64,000 bases of DNA from Mercurialis annua (taxonomy: Eukaryota > Streptophyta > Magnoliopsida > Malpighiales > Euphorbiaceae): positions 22,704,201 to 22,768,200 of the forward strand of contig NC_065571.1 in the NCBI RefSeq assembly GCF_937616625.2, in the 5' to 3' direction. The position numbers and the translations under genes were made by a program. Positions 33,748 through 47,500 of the stretch are shown here, piece by piece (position 1 is the stretch's first letter; the number at the start of each line of letters is the position of its first letter). The notes under the pieces were generated by a model. It searched no databases, was not told the DNA's origin, and saw only the letters and a program-made list of their open reading frames with translations.

Positions 33748-35248
33748 TGATAGGTGTAGAATTACACCTATTTTACTTGTCTATTTTGAGCTATTAATGC
33801 CATGTTAGTGTCCATTGAATGTGTTTTATTGCTCATTTTCATGTCGAAGTGTTTCAGGTACATATTGGCAAGAATCAAGCATTTCGGAGCGTATTTGGAG
33901 AAATCGAAGTAGAAGAAGCAGAATTGTTAAAGGCCAGAGCCTGTTTCGGACGAAATAGGAAGTGTTTCGGCCGAAACACATAGAAAAATAGCCTGTCTCG
34001 TCCGAAACAGGCTATGTTTTGTCCGAAACAGGGACAGTTTGTGTCCAGGGAGTTTTTCTAGTTTATGCTATTTCGGACGGAACGAGCAAACTTCTGACAG
34101 AAACGCTCTTTTAATGAAAAAACGTGGTGGAAAGCTGAAATGACACAAATGGACATCTCCTTGGTCTATTTCCATTGGTGACTTATTTTAGACTTGTACT
34201 AGGATGTAATTTTATACCCTTTTTGTCCTTAAACTATAAAAGGACCCCTTTATTTCCTTTTAGGGTTATGCACTCATTTTTAGATTTGTAGTCCCCATTT
34301 TACTTTACTATTCTCAGCTTTTTGAATTACACTTGTTCTTAGTGATATTTGGAGTTTTTGTTATGGATTGAAGATTATTATTATTAATAGAAGATTATTG
34401 GTTCATTTATTATTGTTCTTCATTATCTCTTTTATGCTTTGGGTCTTCAATTATTACAAGGTAATTAATCTCTACACTATGTTTATTCCTCTTTCTTACT
34501 TATTAGTTATTGTTAGTATGTTTGTGATTAGTAGCTAAACCCCTTGTTTAGGGGTTGTTAATGAAGGGTGATTGTTATTAGTTGATTAGGGTTTGATTGG
34601 GTATAAGGGTTTGTAGTGATTTGTGTGCTTAATGCCTAGGATAGATTGATCTCCTAATCCTAGGTTAAAAGGTAAATTAATTAGGCGAGAGTCATTTAAT
34701 AACCTGGAATTAGCAAATCACTTAATTAGGGCTTAATCACGCGAGAGCGGTTTAGGACTTAATTGGTTATAGGTTAGCTTCGTGATTGGATTCAATGGAT
34801 ATAATCGAAATCTAATTACGCAAGAGCGATTTATATTTCGGTGTATTAATTTAATTACAATTAGCTCTAATTGCGGACTCGAGAGAGCGGATTAGGCATT
34901 TTAGAAAAACTTGACCCGAACCAAATACTAAATCAACCCCGGTTAGCTAGAACGTTTCAACCCTAATTAGCAACCTCTAAGCGTTTCTCTTATTGATTAA
35001 ATCTTGTGTTAATTAGCAATTGTTTAGTTAATTGTTTAATTTAAGTAACGTGTTAATTGTTTGTTTTAGCGTTTAATTGTTTGCTAAGTTAGTGATTAAA
35101 TTCCATAGTATTAATCTAAATCAATGTACTTGTCGCTTTCCGAATTTAACTTCAAATCCGTGTTCGTTCACTTTAAACTTCTTGTCTTTGTGGGTTCGAC
35201 ATCCGACTTCCGGATTACTACAAGTTAGCGAGTGAAAATTCTCTAACA
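33748..35248 (+). repeat. Athila 3' LTR
   Basis: 1501 bp, TGATAGG...TCTAACA, matching the 5' LTR with about 41 substitutions and one 1-bp indel (hand count). It carries the same palindrome cluster (about 33945-34086), better preserved in some copies, and the TATA-like CTATAAAAG at 34234-34242. It is followed by TAAAT at 35249. Confidence 0.97.
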
Positions 35249-35253
35249 TAAAT
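35249..35253. repeat. Target-site duplication of Athila, right copy
   Basis: TAAAT, identical to 13721-13725; satellite resumes with CGTTGAAAAGAGG. Confidence 0.95.
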
Positions 35254-38200
35254 CGTTGAAAAGAGGAAACGTTTGAATTTGTTTCGTAACGTTAGTAAAC
35301 ATTTGGCTTAAATTGCTAAAAAGGTGAAACGTTTAGATTTGTTTCGTAACATTTGTAAACGATTGGTTTTGTTTCGTAATATTTGTAAACGTTTGGCTTA
35401 AATCGCTAAAAATGTTAAACATTTGGATTTGTTTCGTAATGTTTTAATTGGTTTTGTTTCGTAACGTTTGTAACGCTTGGCTTAAATCACTAAAAAGGTG
35501 AGACATTTGGATTTGTTTCGTAACATTTATAAACGTCTGGCTTCAATCGCTAAAAAGGTGAAACATTTGGATTTGTTTCGTAATGTTTGTAAACGTTTGG
35601 CTTAAATCGCTAAAAAGGTGAAACGTTTGGATTTGTTTCGTAATGATTTAAACGGTTGACTTAAATCGCTAAAGGTGAAACATTTGGATTTGTTTTGTAA
35701 CGTTTGTAAACGTTTGGCTTAATTCACTAAAAAGGGGAAACGTTTGGATTGGTTTCGTAAACGTTTGGCTTAAATCTCTAAAAAGGCGAAACGTTTGGAT
35801 TTGTTTCGTAGCGTTTGTAAACGTTTGGCTTAAATCGCTAAAAAGGTGAAACGTTTGGATTTGTTTTGTACTGTTTGTAAACGTTTGGCATAAATCGCTA
35901 AAAAGCTGAAACGCTGGGATTTGTTTGGTAACGTTTGTAAACGTTTAGCTTAAACTGTTAAAAAGTTGAAACTCTTGGATTTGTTTCGTTGCGTTTGTAA
36001 AGGTTTGGCTTAAATTGCTAAAAAGGTGAAACACTTGGTTTTGTTTTGTAACGTTTGTAAACGTTTGGCTTAAATTGCTAAATATGTGAAACATTTGGAT
36101 TTGTTTCGTAACGTTTGTAAAAGTTTGGTTTCTATCGCTTAAAAGTTGAAATGTTTGGATTTGTTTCGTAACATTTGTAAACTTTTGGCTTAAATCGATA
36201 AAAAGGTGAAACGTTTGGATTTGTTTCGTAATGTTTTAAACGTTTAGCTTATATAGCTAAAATGGGGAAACGATTGGATTTTTTGCATAACATTTGCAAA
36301 CGTTTGGCTTAAATCGCTAAAAATGTGAAACGTTTGGTTTTGTTTCGTAATGTTTGTAAAGGTGCAGCTTAAATCGCTAAAAAGGTGAAACGTTTGGATT
36401 TTTTTTCGCAACGTTTGTAGACGTTTTGCTTTATTATTAAAAAGGTGAAACGCATGTATTTGTTTCCTATCGCTTGTAAATGTTTGGCTTACATTTCTAA
36501 AAAGGTGAAACGCTTGGATTTGTTTCGTAACGTTTGTAAACGTTTGGTTTTGTTTCGTAACGTTTGTCTTAAATTGCTAAAAAGGTGAAACATTTGAATT
36601 TGTTTTGTAACGTTTGTAAATGTTTGGCTTAAATCGCTAAAAAGGTGAAACATTTGGATTAGTTTTGTAACGTTTGTAAACGTTTGGCTTCAATCGCAAA
36701 AAAGGTGAAACGTTTGGATTTGTTTCTAATGTTTGTAAACATTTGGCATAAATCGCTAAAAAGGTGAAACTTTTGGATTTGTTTCGTAACGTTTTAAACG
36801 TTTGGCTTAAATCGCTAAAATGTGGAAATGTTTGGATTTGTTTCGTAACGTTTGTAAATGTTTAGCTTAAATTGCTAAAAAGGTGAAACGCTTGGATTTG
36901 TTCTGTAACGTTTGTAATTGTTTGGCTTAAATTGCTTAAAAGGTGAAACACTTGTATTTGTTTTGACGTTTGGCATAAATCGCTAAAAAGGTGAAACATT
37001 TGATTTTGTTTCGTAGCGTTTGTAAACGTTCGGCTTAAATTATTATATATGGGAAACATTTGGATTTATTTCGTAACGTTTGTAAATGTTTTGCTTAAAT
37101 TGCTATAAAGGTGAAACGCTTGGATTTGTTTCCTAATGTTTGTAAATGCTTGGCTTGAATTGCTAAAAAGGTGAAACTCTTGGATTTATTTCGTAGCGTC
37201 TCTAAACATTTGGTTTTGTTTCGTAAAGTATGTAAACGTTTGGGTGAAATTGCTAAAAAGGTGAAACGTTTGGATTTGTTTCATAACGTTTGTAAACGTT
37301 TGGCCTAAATCGCTAAAAAGGTGAAACTTTTGGATTTGTATCGTAATGTTTGTAAATGTTTAGCTTCAATCGCAAAAAAGGTAAAACATTTGGATTTGTT
37401 TCGTAATGTTTGTAAATGTTTGGCATAAATCGCTAAAAAGGTGAAACGTTTGGATTTGTTTCGTAACGTTTTAAACCTTTGGCTTAAATCGCTAAAATGA
37501 GGAAACGTTTGGATTTGTTTTGTAACGTTTGTAAATGTTTGGCTTAAATTGCTAAAAGGATGAAACGCTTGGATTTGTTCCGTAACATTTGTAAACGTTT
37601 ATCTTAGGTTGCTAAAAAGGTGAAACGCTTCGATTTGTTTTGAAAAGTTTGTAAACGTTTGGCTTTAATTGATAAAAAGGTGAACCGCTTGGTTTTAGTT
37701 CGTAACGTTTGTAAACGTTTGGCTTAAATAACTAAATATGTGAAACCTTTGTATTTGTTTCGTAACGTTTGTAAACGTTTGGCTTCAATCGCTAAAAAGG
37801 TGAAACGTTTGGCTTCAATCGCTAAAAAGGTGAAACGTTTGGATTTGTTTCGTAACGTTTGTAAACGTTTGGCTTATATCGATAAAAAGGTGAAACATTT
37901 GGATTTATTTCGTAACGGTTTAAACGTTTGGCTTAAATAGCTAAAATGGGGAAATGATTGGATTTGTTTCGTAACGTTTGTAAACGTTTGGTTTAAATCT
38001 CTAAAAAGGTGAAACATTTGGTTTTCTTTCATAAAATTTGTAAACGTTCGGCTTAAATCACTAAAAAGGTGAAACATTTGGATATTTTTGGTAACGTTTG
38101 TAAACATTTTTTTTAAATTGCTAAAAAGGTGAAACGCTTGGATTCGTTTCCTAACGTTTGTAAACGTTTGGCATAAATTGCTAAAAAGGTGAAACACTTG

Positions 38201-41200
38201 GATTTGTTTGGTGACTTTGTAAACGTTTGGTTTTGTTTCGTAACGTTTATAAACGTTTGGCTTAAATTGCATAAAAGGTGAAACGTTTGGATTTGTTTCG
38301 TAACGTTTGTCAACGTTTGGCTTAAATCGCTAAAAAGGTGAAATGTTTGGATTTGTTTCATAACATTTGTAAACGTTTGGCTTCAATAGAAAAAAAGGGG
38401 AAACTTTTGGATTTGTTTCGTAACGTTTGTAAACGTTTGGCATAAATTGCTAAATGGGGAAACGCTTGGATTTGTTTCGTGACTTTGTAAACGTTTGGTT
38501 TTGTTTCGTAACGTTTATAAACGTTTGGCTTAAATTGCATAAAAGGTGAAACGTTTGGATTTGTTTCGTAACGTTTGTAAACGTTTGGCTTAAATCGCTA
38601 AAAAGGTGAAATGTTTGGATTTGTTTCGTAACATTTGTAAACGTTTGGCTTCAATAGAAAAAAAGGGGAAACTTTTGGATTTGTTTCGTAACGTTTGTAA
38701 ACGTTTGGCATAAATCGCTAAAAAGGGGAAACATTTAGATTTGTTTCGTAATATTTTAAACGTTTAGCTTAAATCGCTAAAATGGGGAAACTTTTTGATT
38801 TGTTTCGTAACGTTTGTAAGTGTTTGGCTTAAATTGCAAAAAAGGTGAAACGATTGGATTTGTTTCGTAAAGTTTGTAAACGTTTGGCTTAAGTTACTAA
38901 AAAGGTTAAACGCTTGGATTTGTTTTGAAATGTTTGTAAACGTTTGCCTTAAATTGCTAAAAAGGTGAAACGCTTGGATTTGTTTCGCAACGTTTGTAAA
39001 CGTTTGTCTTAAGTTGCTAATAAGGTGAAACGCTTGGATTTATTTTGGAACATTTGTAAACGTTTGTCTCAAATTGCTAAAAAGGTGAAAATCTTGGTTT
39101 TGTTTCGTAACGTTTGTAAAGGTTTGGCTTAAATCGTTAAAATTGTGAAACGTCTGGATTTTATTCGTAACGTTTTGAATGTTTGGTTTTGTTTCGTAAC
39201 GTTTGTAAACGTTTGGTTTAAATCGCTAAATAGGTGAAACGTTTGGATTTATTTCGTAACGTTTGTAAACGTTTTGCTCAAAATGCTAAAAATGCGAAAC
39301 ATTGGGATTTGTTTCGAAATGTTTGTAAACGTTTGTCTTAAATAGCTAAAAAGGTGAAACGTTCGGATTTGTTTTGTAACGTTTATAAATTTTTGGCTTA
39401 AATCGCTAAAAAGGTTAAACGTTTGGATTTGTTTCGTAGCGTTTGTAAACGTTTGGCATAAATCGCAAAGAAGGTGAAACATTTGGATTTGTTTCGTGAC
39501 GTTTGTAAACGTTTGGCTTAAATTTCTAAAAAGGTGAAACCCTTGTATTTGTTTCGTAACGTTTGTAATTGTTTGGCTTAAATTGCTAAAAGGGTGAAAC
39601 GCTTGGATTTGTTTCGTAAAATTTGAAAACGTTTGGCTTAAATTGCTAAAAAGGTGAAACTCTTGGATTTGTTTAATAACCTTTGTAAAAGTTTGGCTTA
39701 AATTGCCAAAAGGGTGAAACGTTTGGATTTATTTCATAACGTATGTAAACGATTGGCTTAAATTGCTAAAAAAGGTGAAACGTTTGGATTGATTTCGTAA
39801 CGTTTCTAAACGTTTGGCTTAAATCGCTAAAAAGGTGAAATGTTTGGGTATGCTTCGTAAATGTTTGTAAAGGTTTGGCTTATATTGCTATAAAGGGGAA
39901 ACGTTTGTATTTGTTTCATAGCGTTTCGAAACGTTTGGCTTAAATTGCTAAAAAGGTGAAACTTTTGGATTTGTTTCGTAGGGTTTGTAAACGTTTGGCT
40001 TAAATCGCTAAAAAGGTGAAACATTTGGATTTGTTTCGTATCGTTTGTAAATGTTTGGCTTTATTTGCTAAAAAGTTGAAACGTTTGGATTAGTTTCATA
40101 AACGTTTGGCTTAAATTGCAAAAAAGGGGAAACGTTTTGATTTGTTTCGTAACGTTTGTAATTGATTGGCTTAAATTGCTAAAAAGGTGAAACGCTTGGA
40201 TTTGTTTCGTAAAGTTTGAAAACGTTTGGCTTAAATTGCTAAAAAGGTGAAACTCTTGGATTTGTTTAATAACCTTTGTAAATGTTTGGCTTAAATTGCC
40301 AAAAGGGTGAAACGTTGGATTTATTTTATAACGTATGTAAACGATTGGCTTAAATTGCTAAAAAGGTGAAACGTTTGGATTTGTTTCATAACGTTTGTAA
40401 ACGTTTGGCTTAAAGTGCTAAAATAGTGAAACGCTTGGATTTGTTTCGTAACGCTTGTAAATGTTTGGCTTAAATTGCTAAAAAGGTGAAACGCTTGGAT
40501 TTGTTTTAAATGTTTGTTAATGTTTTGTTTAAATTGCTAAAAAGGTGAAACGCTTGGTTTTGTTTCGTAACGTTTGTAATGGTTTGCTTTAAATCGCTTA
40601 AAATGTTAAACGTTTGGATTTGTTTCATAACGTTTTATACGTTTGGTTTTGTTTCTTAACGTTTGTAAACGTTTGGCTTAAATCGCTAAAAAGGTGAAAC
40701 ATTTGGATTTGTTCGTCACGTTTTTAAACGTTTGGCTTAAATTTCTAAAAGGGCGAAACGTTTGTATTTGTTTCTTAACATATGTAAATGTTTGGCTTCA
40801 ATCGCTAAAAAGGTGAAATGTTTAGATTTGTTTCGTAAAAAATTGTAAACGTTTGGCTTAAATCGCTAAAAAGGTGAAACGTTTGGATTTGTTTCGCAAC
40901 ATTTGTAAATGTTTGGCTTAAGTTGCTAAAAAGGTGAAACGCTTGGATTTGTTTTGAAACGTTTGTAAACGCTTGGCTTAAATTGCTAAAAAGGTGAAAT
41001 GCTTGGATTTGTTTCGCAACGTTTTTAAACGTTTATCTTAAGTTGCTAAAAAGGTGAAACGCTTGGATTTGTTTCGTAATGTTTGTAAACGTTTGGCTTA
41101 AATCGCTAAAAAGGTGAAACGATTGGTTTTTTTCGTAACGTTTTAAAAGTTTGGTTTTGTTTCGTAACGTTTGTAAACGTTTGGCTTAAATCGTTAATAA

Positions 41201-44200
41201 GGGGAAACGTTTGGATTTATTTCGTAACGTTGGTAAACGTTTAGCTTAAATTGCTAAAAAGACAAAACGTTTGGATTTGTTTCGAAACATTTGTAAACGT
41301 TTCGCTTAAATAGTTAAAAAAAAGGTAAAACGCTTGGATTTGTTTAGTAACATTTGTAAACGTTTGGCTTAAATTGCTAAAAAGGCGAAACATTTGGATT
41401 TGTTTCATAACTTTGGAAAAGGTTTGGTTTAAATCGCTAAAAAGGTGAAAGCTTTGGATTTCGTTTCGTAACGTTAGTAAATGTTTGGCTTAAATCTTTA
41501 AAAAGGTGAAACGTTTGGATTTGTTTCATAACGTTCGTAAATGTTTGGCTTAAATTGCTAAAAAGTTGAAACTCTTGGATTTGTATTGGAAGGTTTGTAA
41601 ACTTTTAGCATAAATTGCTAAAAAGGTGAAACGCTTGGTTTTGTTTCATAATGTTTGTAAATGTTTGGCATAAATTGTTAAAAATGGAAAATATTTGGAT
41701 TTGTTTCGTAATGTTTTAAATGTTTGATTTTGTTTCATAACATTTGTAAACGTTTCGCTTAAATTGCTAAAAAGGTGAAACGTTTGGATTTCTTTCGTAG
41801 CATTTGTAAATGTTTGGCTTAAATCGCTAAAAAGGTGAAACTTTTGGATTTGTTTCGTAACGTTTGTAAACGTTTGGCTTAAATCGGAAAAAAGGTGAAA
41901 CGTTTGGATTGGTTTCGTAACGTTTCTAAACGTTTGGCTTAAATCGCTAAGAAGGAGAAACGTTTGGGTATGTTTCGTAAATGTTTGTAATGGTTTGGCT
42001 TATATCGCTAAAAAGAGGAAACGTTTGTATTTTTTTCATAGCGTTTCGAAACGTTTGGCTTAAATTGCTAAAAAGTTGAAACGTTTGGATTTGTTTCGTA
42101 GCATTTGTAAACGTTTGGCTTAAATCGCCAAAAAGGTGAAACGTTTGGATTTGTTTCGTATCGTTTGTAAATGTTTGGCTTAATTCGCTAAAAAGGTGAA
42201 ACGTTTGTATTAGTTTCATAAACGTTTGGCTTAAATTGCTAAAAAGGGGAAACGTTTTGATTTGTTTCGTAACGTCTGGAAATGTTTGGCTTAGTTCGCT
42301 AAAAAGGTGAAACGTTTGGATTTGTTTCGTACCGTATATAAACGTTTGGCTTAAATTGCTAAAAAGGTGAAACATTTGGATTTGTTTCGTAGCGTTTGTA
42401 AACCTTTGGCTTAAATTGCTAAAAAGGTGAAACGGTTAGATTTGTTTCTTAAGATTTGTAAACATTTGGCTTAATTCGCTAAAAAGGTGAAACGCTTGGA
42501 TTAGTTTTGTAAACGTTTGGCTTAAATCGCTAAAAAGGTGAAACTTTTGGATTTTTTTCATAATGTTTGTAAACGTTTAGCTTCAATCGCAAAAAAGGTA
42601 AAACATTTGGATTTGTTTTGTAAAGTTCGTAAATGTTTGGCAAAAATCGCTGAAAAGGTGAAACGTTTGAATTTGTTTTGTAACGTTTGTAAACTTTGGC
42701 ATAAATTGCTAAAAAGGTGAAACGCTTGGTTTTGTTCCGTAACATTTGTAAACGTTTAGCTTAGGTTGCTAAAAAGGTGAAACTCTTGAATTTGTTTTGA
42801 AAACTTTGTAGACGTTTGGCTTTAATTGCTAAAAAGGTGAAACGCTTGGTTTTTTATCGTAACGTTTTTAAACGTTTAGATTAAATTGCTAAATATGTAA
42901 AACCTTTGTATTTGTTTCGTAACGTTTGTAAACGTTTTGCTTCAGTCGCAAAAAAGGTGAAACTTTTGGATTTGTTTCGTAATGTTTGTAAACGTTTAGC
43001 TTCAATCGCAAAAAAAGTAAAACATTTGGATTTTTTTCATAAAGTTTATAAACGTTTGGCATAAATCGTTGAAAAGGTGAAACGTTTGAATTTATTTTGT
43101 AACGTTTGTAAACTTTGGCATAAATTGCTGAAAAGGTGAAACGCTTGGATTTGTTCCGTAACATTTGTAAACGTTTAGCTTAGGTTGCTAAAAAGGTGAA
43201 ACGCTTGGATTTGTTTTGAAAACTTTGTAGACGTTTGGCTTTAATTGCTTAAAAGGTGAAACACTTGGTTTTTGTTCGTAACGTTTTTAGACGTTTAGAT
43301 TAAATTGCTAAATATGTGAAACTTTTCTATTTGTTTCGTAAAGTTTGTAAACGTTTGGCTTCAATCGCTAAAAAGGTGAAACGTTTGGATTTGTTTCGTA
43401 ACGTTTGTAAACGTTGGGCTTATATCGATAAAAGGTGAAACGTTTGGATTTTTTTCGTAACGGTTTAAACGTTTGGCTTAAATAGCTAAAATGGGAAAAG
43501 GCTGGATTTGTTTCGTAACATTGGTAAACGTTTGTTATAAATAGGTGAAACATTTGGTTTTCTTTCATAAAATTTGTAAACGTTTGGCTTAAATCGCTAA
43601 AAAGGTGAAACATTTGAATTTTTTCGTAACGTTTATAAACGTTTTGCTTAAATTGCTAAAAAGGTGAAACGCTTGGATTCGTTTCCTAACGTTTGTAAAC
43701 GTTTGGCATAAATTGCTAAAAAGGTGAAACGCTTGGATTTGTTTCGTGACGTTTGTAAACGTTTAGTTTTGTTTCATAACGTTTATAAACGTTTGGCTTA
43801 AATTGCTAAAAAGGTGAAACGTTTGGATTTGTTTCGTAACGTTTGTAAACATTTGGCTTAAATCGCTAAAAAGGTGAAACGTTGGATTTGTTTCGTTAAG
43901 TTTGTAACATTTGGCTTAAATCGCTAAAAAAGGTGAAATGTTTGGATTTGTTTTCGTAACATTTGTAAACGTTTGGCTTCAATAGCAAAAAAGGGGAAAC
44001 GTTTGGATTTGTTTCGTAACGTTTGTAAACGTTTGGCATAAATCGGTAAAAAGGGGAAACCTTTAGATTTGTTTCGTAACATTTAAAACGTTTAGCTTAA
44101 ATCGCTAAAATGGGGACACGTTTGGATTTGCTTCGTAACGTTTGTAAGCGTTTTGATTAAATTGCTAAAAAGGTGAAACGCTTGGATTTGTTTCGTAAAG

Positions 44201-44351
44201 TTTGTAAACGCTTGGCTTAATTTACTAAAAAGGGGAATCACTTGGATTTGTTTTGAAACATTTGTAAACATTTGGCTTAAATTGCTAAAAAGATGAAACG
44301 TTTGATTTGTTTCGTAAAGTTTGTAAACGTTTGTCTTAAGTTGCTAAAAAG
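35254..44351 (+). repeat. 60-bp satellite array, fourth block
   Basis: About 150 forward monomers, continuing the array broken by Athila. More divergent than the left arm, with extra half-units such as GGTTTTGTTTCGTAACG between monomers, and local duplications: 38211-38450 recurs from about 38480 (offset near 270), and 42530-42745 resembles 42889-43164. It runs to the first N. Confidence 0.96.
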
Positions 44352-44551
44352 NNNNNNNNNNNNNNNNNNNNNNNNNNNNNNNNNNNNNNNNNNNNNNNNN
44401 NNNNNNNNNNNNNNNNNNNNNNNNNNNNNNNNNNNNNNNNNNNNNNNNNNNNNNNNNNNNNNNNNNNNNNNNNNNNNNNNNNNNNNNNNNNNNNNNNNNN
44501 NNNNNNNNNNNNNNNNNNNNNNNNNNNNNNNNNNNNNNNNNNNNNNNNNNN
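44352..44551. other. Assembly gap, 200 Ns
   Basis: Exactly 200 Ns, which looks like a fixed-size scaffold gap, so the true distance is unknown. The satellite orientation differs on the two sides. Open frames called across it are meaningless. Confidence 0.99.
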
Positions 44552-47500
44552 AAAACAAATCCAAACGTTTCACCTTTTTAGCGATATAAGCCAAACGTTT
44601 ACAAACTTTACGAAACAAATCCAAACGTTATAACCTTTTTAGCAATTTAAGCCAAACATTTACAAAGGTTAAGAAACTAATTCAAATATTTCACCTTATT
44701 AGCAATTTAAGCCAAACGTTTGCAAACGTTACAAAACAAATCCAAGCGTTTCACCTTTTTAGCAATATAAACCAAACGTTTACAAACATTACGAAATATA
44801 TCCAAGAGTTTCACCTTTTTAGCAATTTAAGCCAAACATTTACAAAATTTACGAAACAAATCGAAGCGTTTCACCTTTTTAGCAATTTAAGCCAAACATT
44901 TACAAATGTTACGAAACAAATTAAACCAAGCGTTTCACCTTTTTTGCAATTTAAGCCAAACGTTTACAAACATTACAAAACAAATCCAAGTGTTTCTCCA
45001 TTTTAGAAATTTATGCCAAACGTTTACAAACGTTACAAAACAAATCCAAACCTTTCACCTTTTTAGCGATTTAAGCCAAACGTTTACAAACGTTACAAAA
45101 CAAATCGAGACGTTTCCCATTTTTTGCGATTGAAGCCAAACGTTTAAAACGTTACGAAACAAAACCAAACGTTTAAAACTTTATGAAACAAATCCAAACG
45201 TTTCACATTTGTAGCGATTTAAGTGTAACGCTTACAAACTTTACGAAATAAATTAAACCAAGCGTTTCACCTTTTTAGCAATGCCAAACGTTTAAAAACA
45301 TTACAAAACAAATCCAAGAGTATCTCGTTTTTTAGCAATTTAAGCCAAATGTTAATAAACATTACGAAACAAATCCTAGAGTTTAACCTTTTTAGCAATT
45401 TAAGCCAAACGTTTATAAACGTTACGAAACAAATCCTAGCGCTTCACCTTTTTAGCAATTTAAGCCAAACGTTACGAAACAAATCCAAATTAGCGATTTA
45501 AGACAAACGTTTACAAACGTTACGAAACAAATCCAAACGTTAAACCTTTTTGGCAATATAAGCCAAACATTTACAAAGGTTAAGAAACAAATTCAAATAT
45601 TTCACCTTATTAGCAATTCAAGCCAAATGTTTGCAAACGTTACGAAACAAATTCAAGCGTTTCACCTTTTAGCAATATAAGCCAAACGTTTACAAACGTT
45701 ACGAAACAAATCCAAGAGTTTCACCTTTTTAGCAATTTAAGCCAAATATTTACAAACTTTATGAAACAAATCCAAACGTTTGACCTACTTAGTGATTTAG
45801 GCCAAACATTGACAAACGTTACGAAACAAATCCAAAAGTTTTACCTTTTTCAGCTATATAAGCCAAACGTTTACAAACGTTATCAAAAAAACCAAAGGTT
45901 TAAAACGTTACGAAACAAATCCAAACGTTTCACATTTTTAGCAATTTAAGCCAAACATTTACAAATTTATGAAACAAAACCTAGAGGTTCACCTTTTTAA
46001 CAATTTAAGACAAACGTTTACAAACATTATAAAACAAATCCAAGCATTTCACCTTTTTAGCAATTTAAGTCAAACATTTACAAACGTTACGAAACAAATC
46101 TAAGTGTTTCCCCTTTTTAGCAATTTAAACCAAACGTTTACAAACGTTACGAAACAAATCCATGCGTTTGACCTTTTTAGCGATTTAAGCCAAACGCTTA
46201 CAAACCTGCGAAATAAATCTAAACGTTTCACCTTTTTAGCTATTTAAGCCAAACATTTACAAAGGTTATGAATCAAATCCAAATGTTTCACCTTTTTAGC
46301 AATTTAAGCCAAACATTTACAAATGTTACGAAACAAATCGAAGTATTTCACCTTTTTAGCAATATAAGCCAAACGTTTACAAACGTTACGAAACAAATCC
46401 AAGCGTTTCACCTTTTTAGCAATTTAAACCAAACGTTTACAAACATTACGAAACAAATCCAAACGTTTCACCTTTTTAAACCAAACCTTTACAAATGTTA
46501 GGAAACAAAACCAAGCGTTTCACCTATTCAGTAAATTAAGCCAAACGTTTACAAACGTTACGAAAGAAATAAAATTGCTTATCTTTTTAGCAATTTAAGC
46601 CAAATGTTTACAAACGTTACGAAACAAATCAAAACGTTCCACCTTTTTAGCGATTTAAACCAAACGTTTACAAACGTTATGAAACAAAACCAAACAATCC
46701 ACCTTTTTAACAATTTAAGGCAAACTTTACAAAACAAATCCAAACGTTTCACCTTTTTAGCAATTTAAGCCAAAACGTTGACAAATGTTTCGAAACAAAT
46801 CCAAACTTTTCACCTTTTTAGCGATTTAAGCCAAACGTTTACAAACTTATTGAAACAAATGCAAACATTTCACCTTTTTAGCGATTTAAGCCAAATGTTT
46901 ACAAACGTTTCAAAATTAATCCAAACGTTTAAACGTTACGAAACCCTTATTGGGAATTTAAGCCAAACATTTACAAACGTTACGAAACAAATCCAAACGT
47001 TTAAAACGTTACGAAACAAATCCAAACGTTTCATATTTTTAGCGATTTAAGTGAAACGTTAAAAAACTTTACGAAACAAATTAAACCAAGCGTTTCACCT
47101 TTTTAGCAATTTAAGCCAAACGTTTAAATACATTACAAAACAAATCCAGGCGTTTCTCCTTTTTAGCAATTTAAGACAAACGTTTATAAACGTTACGAAA
47201 CAAATCCTAGCGTTTCACCTTTTTAGCAATTTAAGCCTAACGTTACGAAACAAATCCAAACGTTTCACCTTTTTAGCGATTTAAGCCAAACGTTTACAAA
47301 CGTTACGAAACAAATCCAGACGTTAAACCTTTTTGGAAATATAAGCCAAACATTTACAAAGGTTAAGAAACAAATTCAAATATTTCACCTTATTAGCAAT
47401 TCAAGCCAAATGTTTGCAAACGTTACGAAACAAATTCAAGCGTTTCACCTTTTAGCAATATAAGCCAAATGTTTACAAACGTTACGAAACAAATCTAAGA

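Larger units (their letters stand above)
13726..35248 (+). mobile_element. Athila-clade Ty3/gypsy LTR retrotransposon, complete but degenerate, with nested insertions
   Basis: A full-length element: 5' LTR (13726-15227), tRNA-Asp-type primer binding site, gag, protease, reverse transcriptase, RNase H and integrase in one frame, a second ORF, polypurine tract and 3' LTR (33748-35248). It is flanked by TAAAT. The clade call rests on the order gag-PR-RT-RH-IN, a protease reading DLGAS, an FMDD reverse transcriptase motif, long LTRs starting TGATAGG, and an ORF-1-like gene between pol and the 3' LTR. It is 21.5 kb because a CACTA transposon (21279-29674) and a MITE (32496-32785) have inserted; without them it would be about 12.8 kb, ordinary for Athila. 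Multiple stops and frameshifts make it non-autonomous. Confidence 0.96.

Noticed and set aside
44277..44624. Open frames across the gap
   Set aside because: Most of the translation is N-derived.
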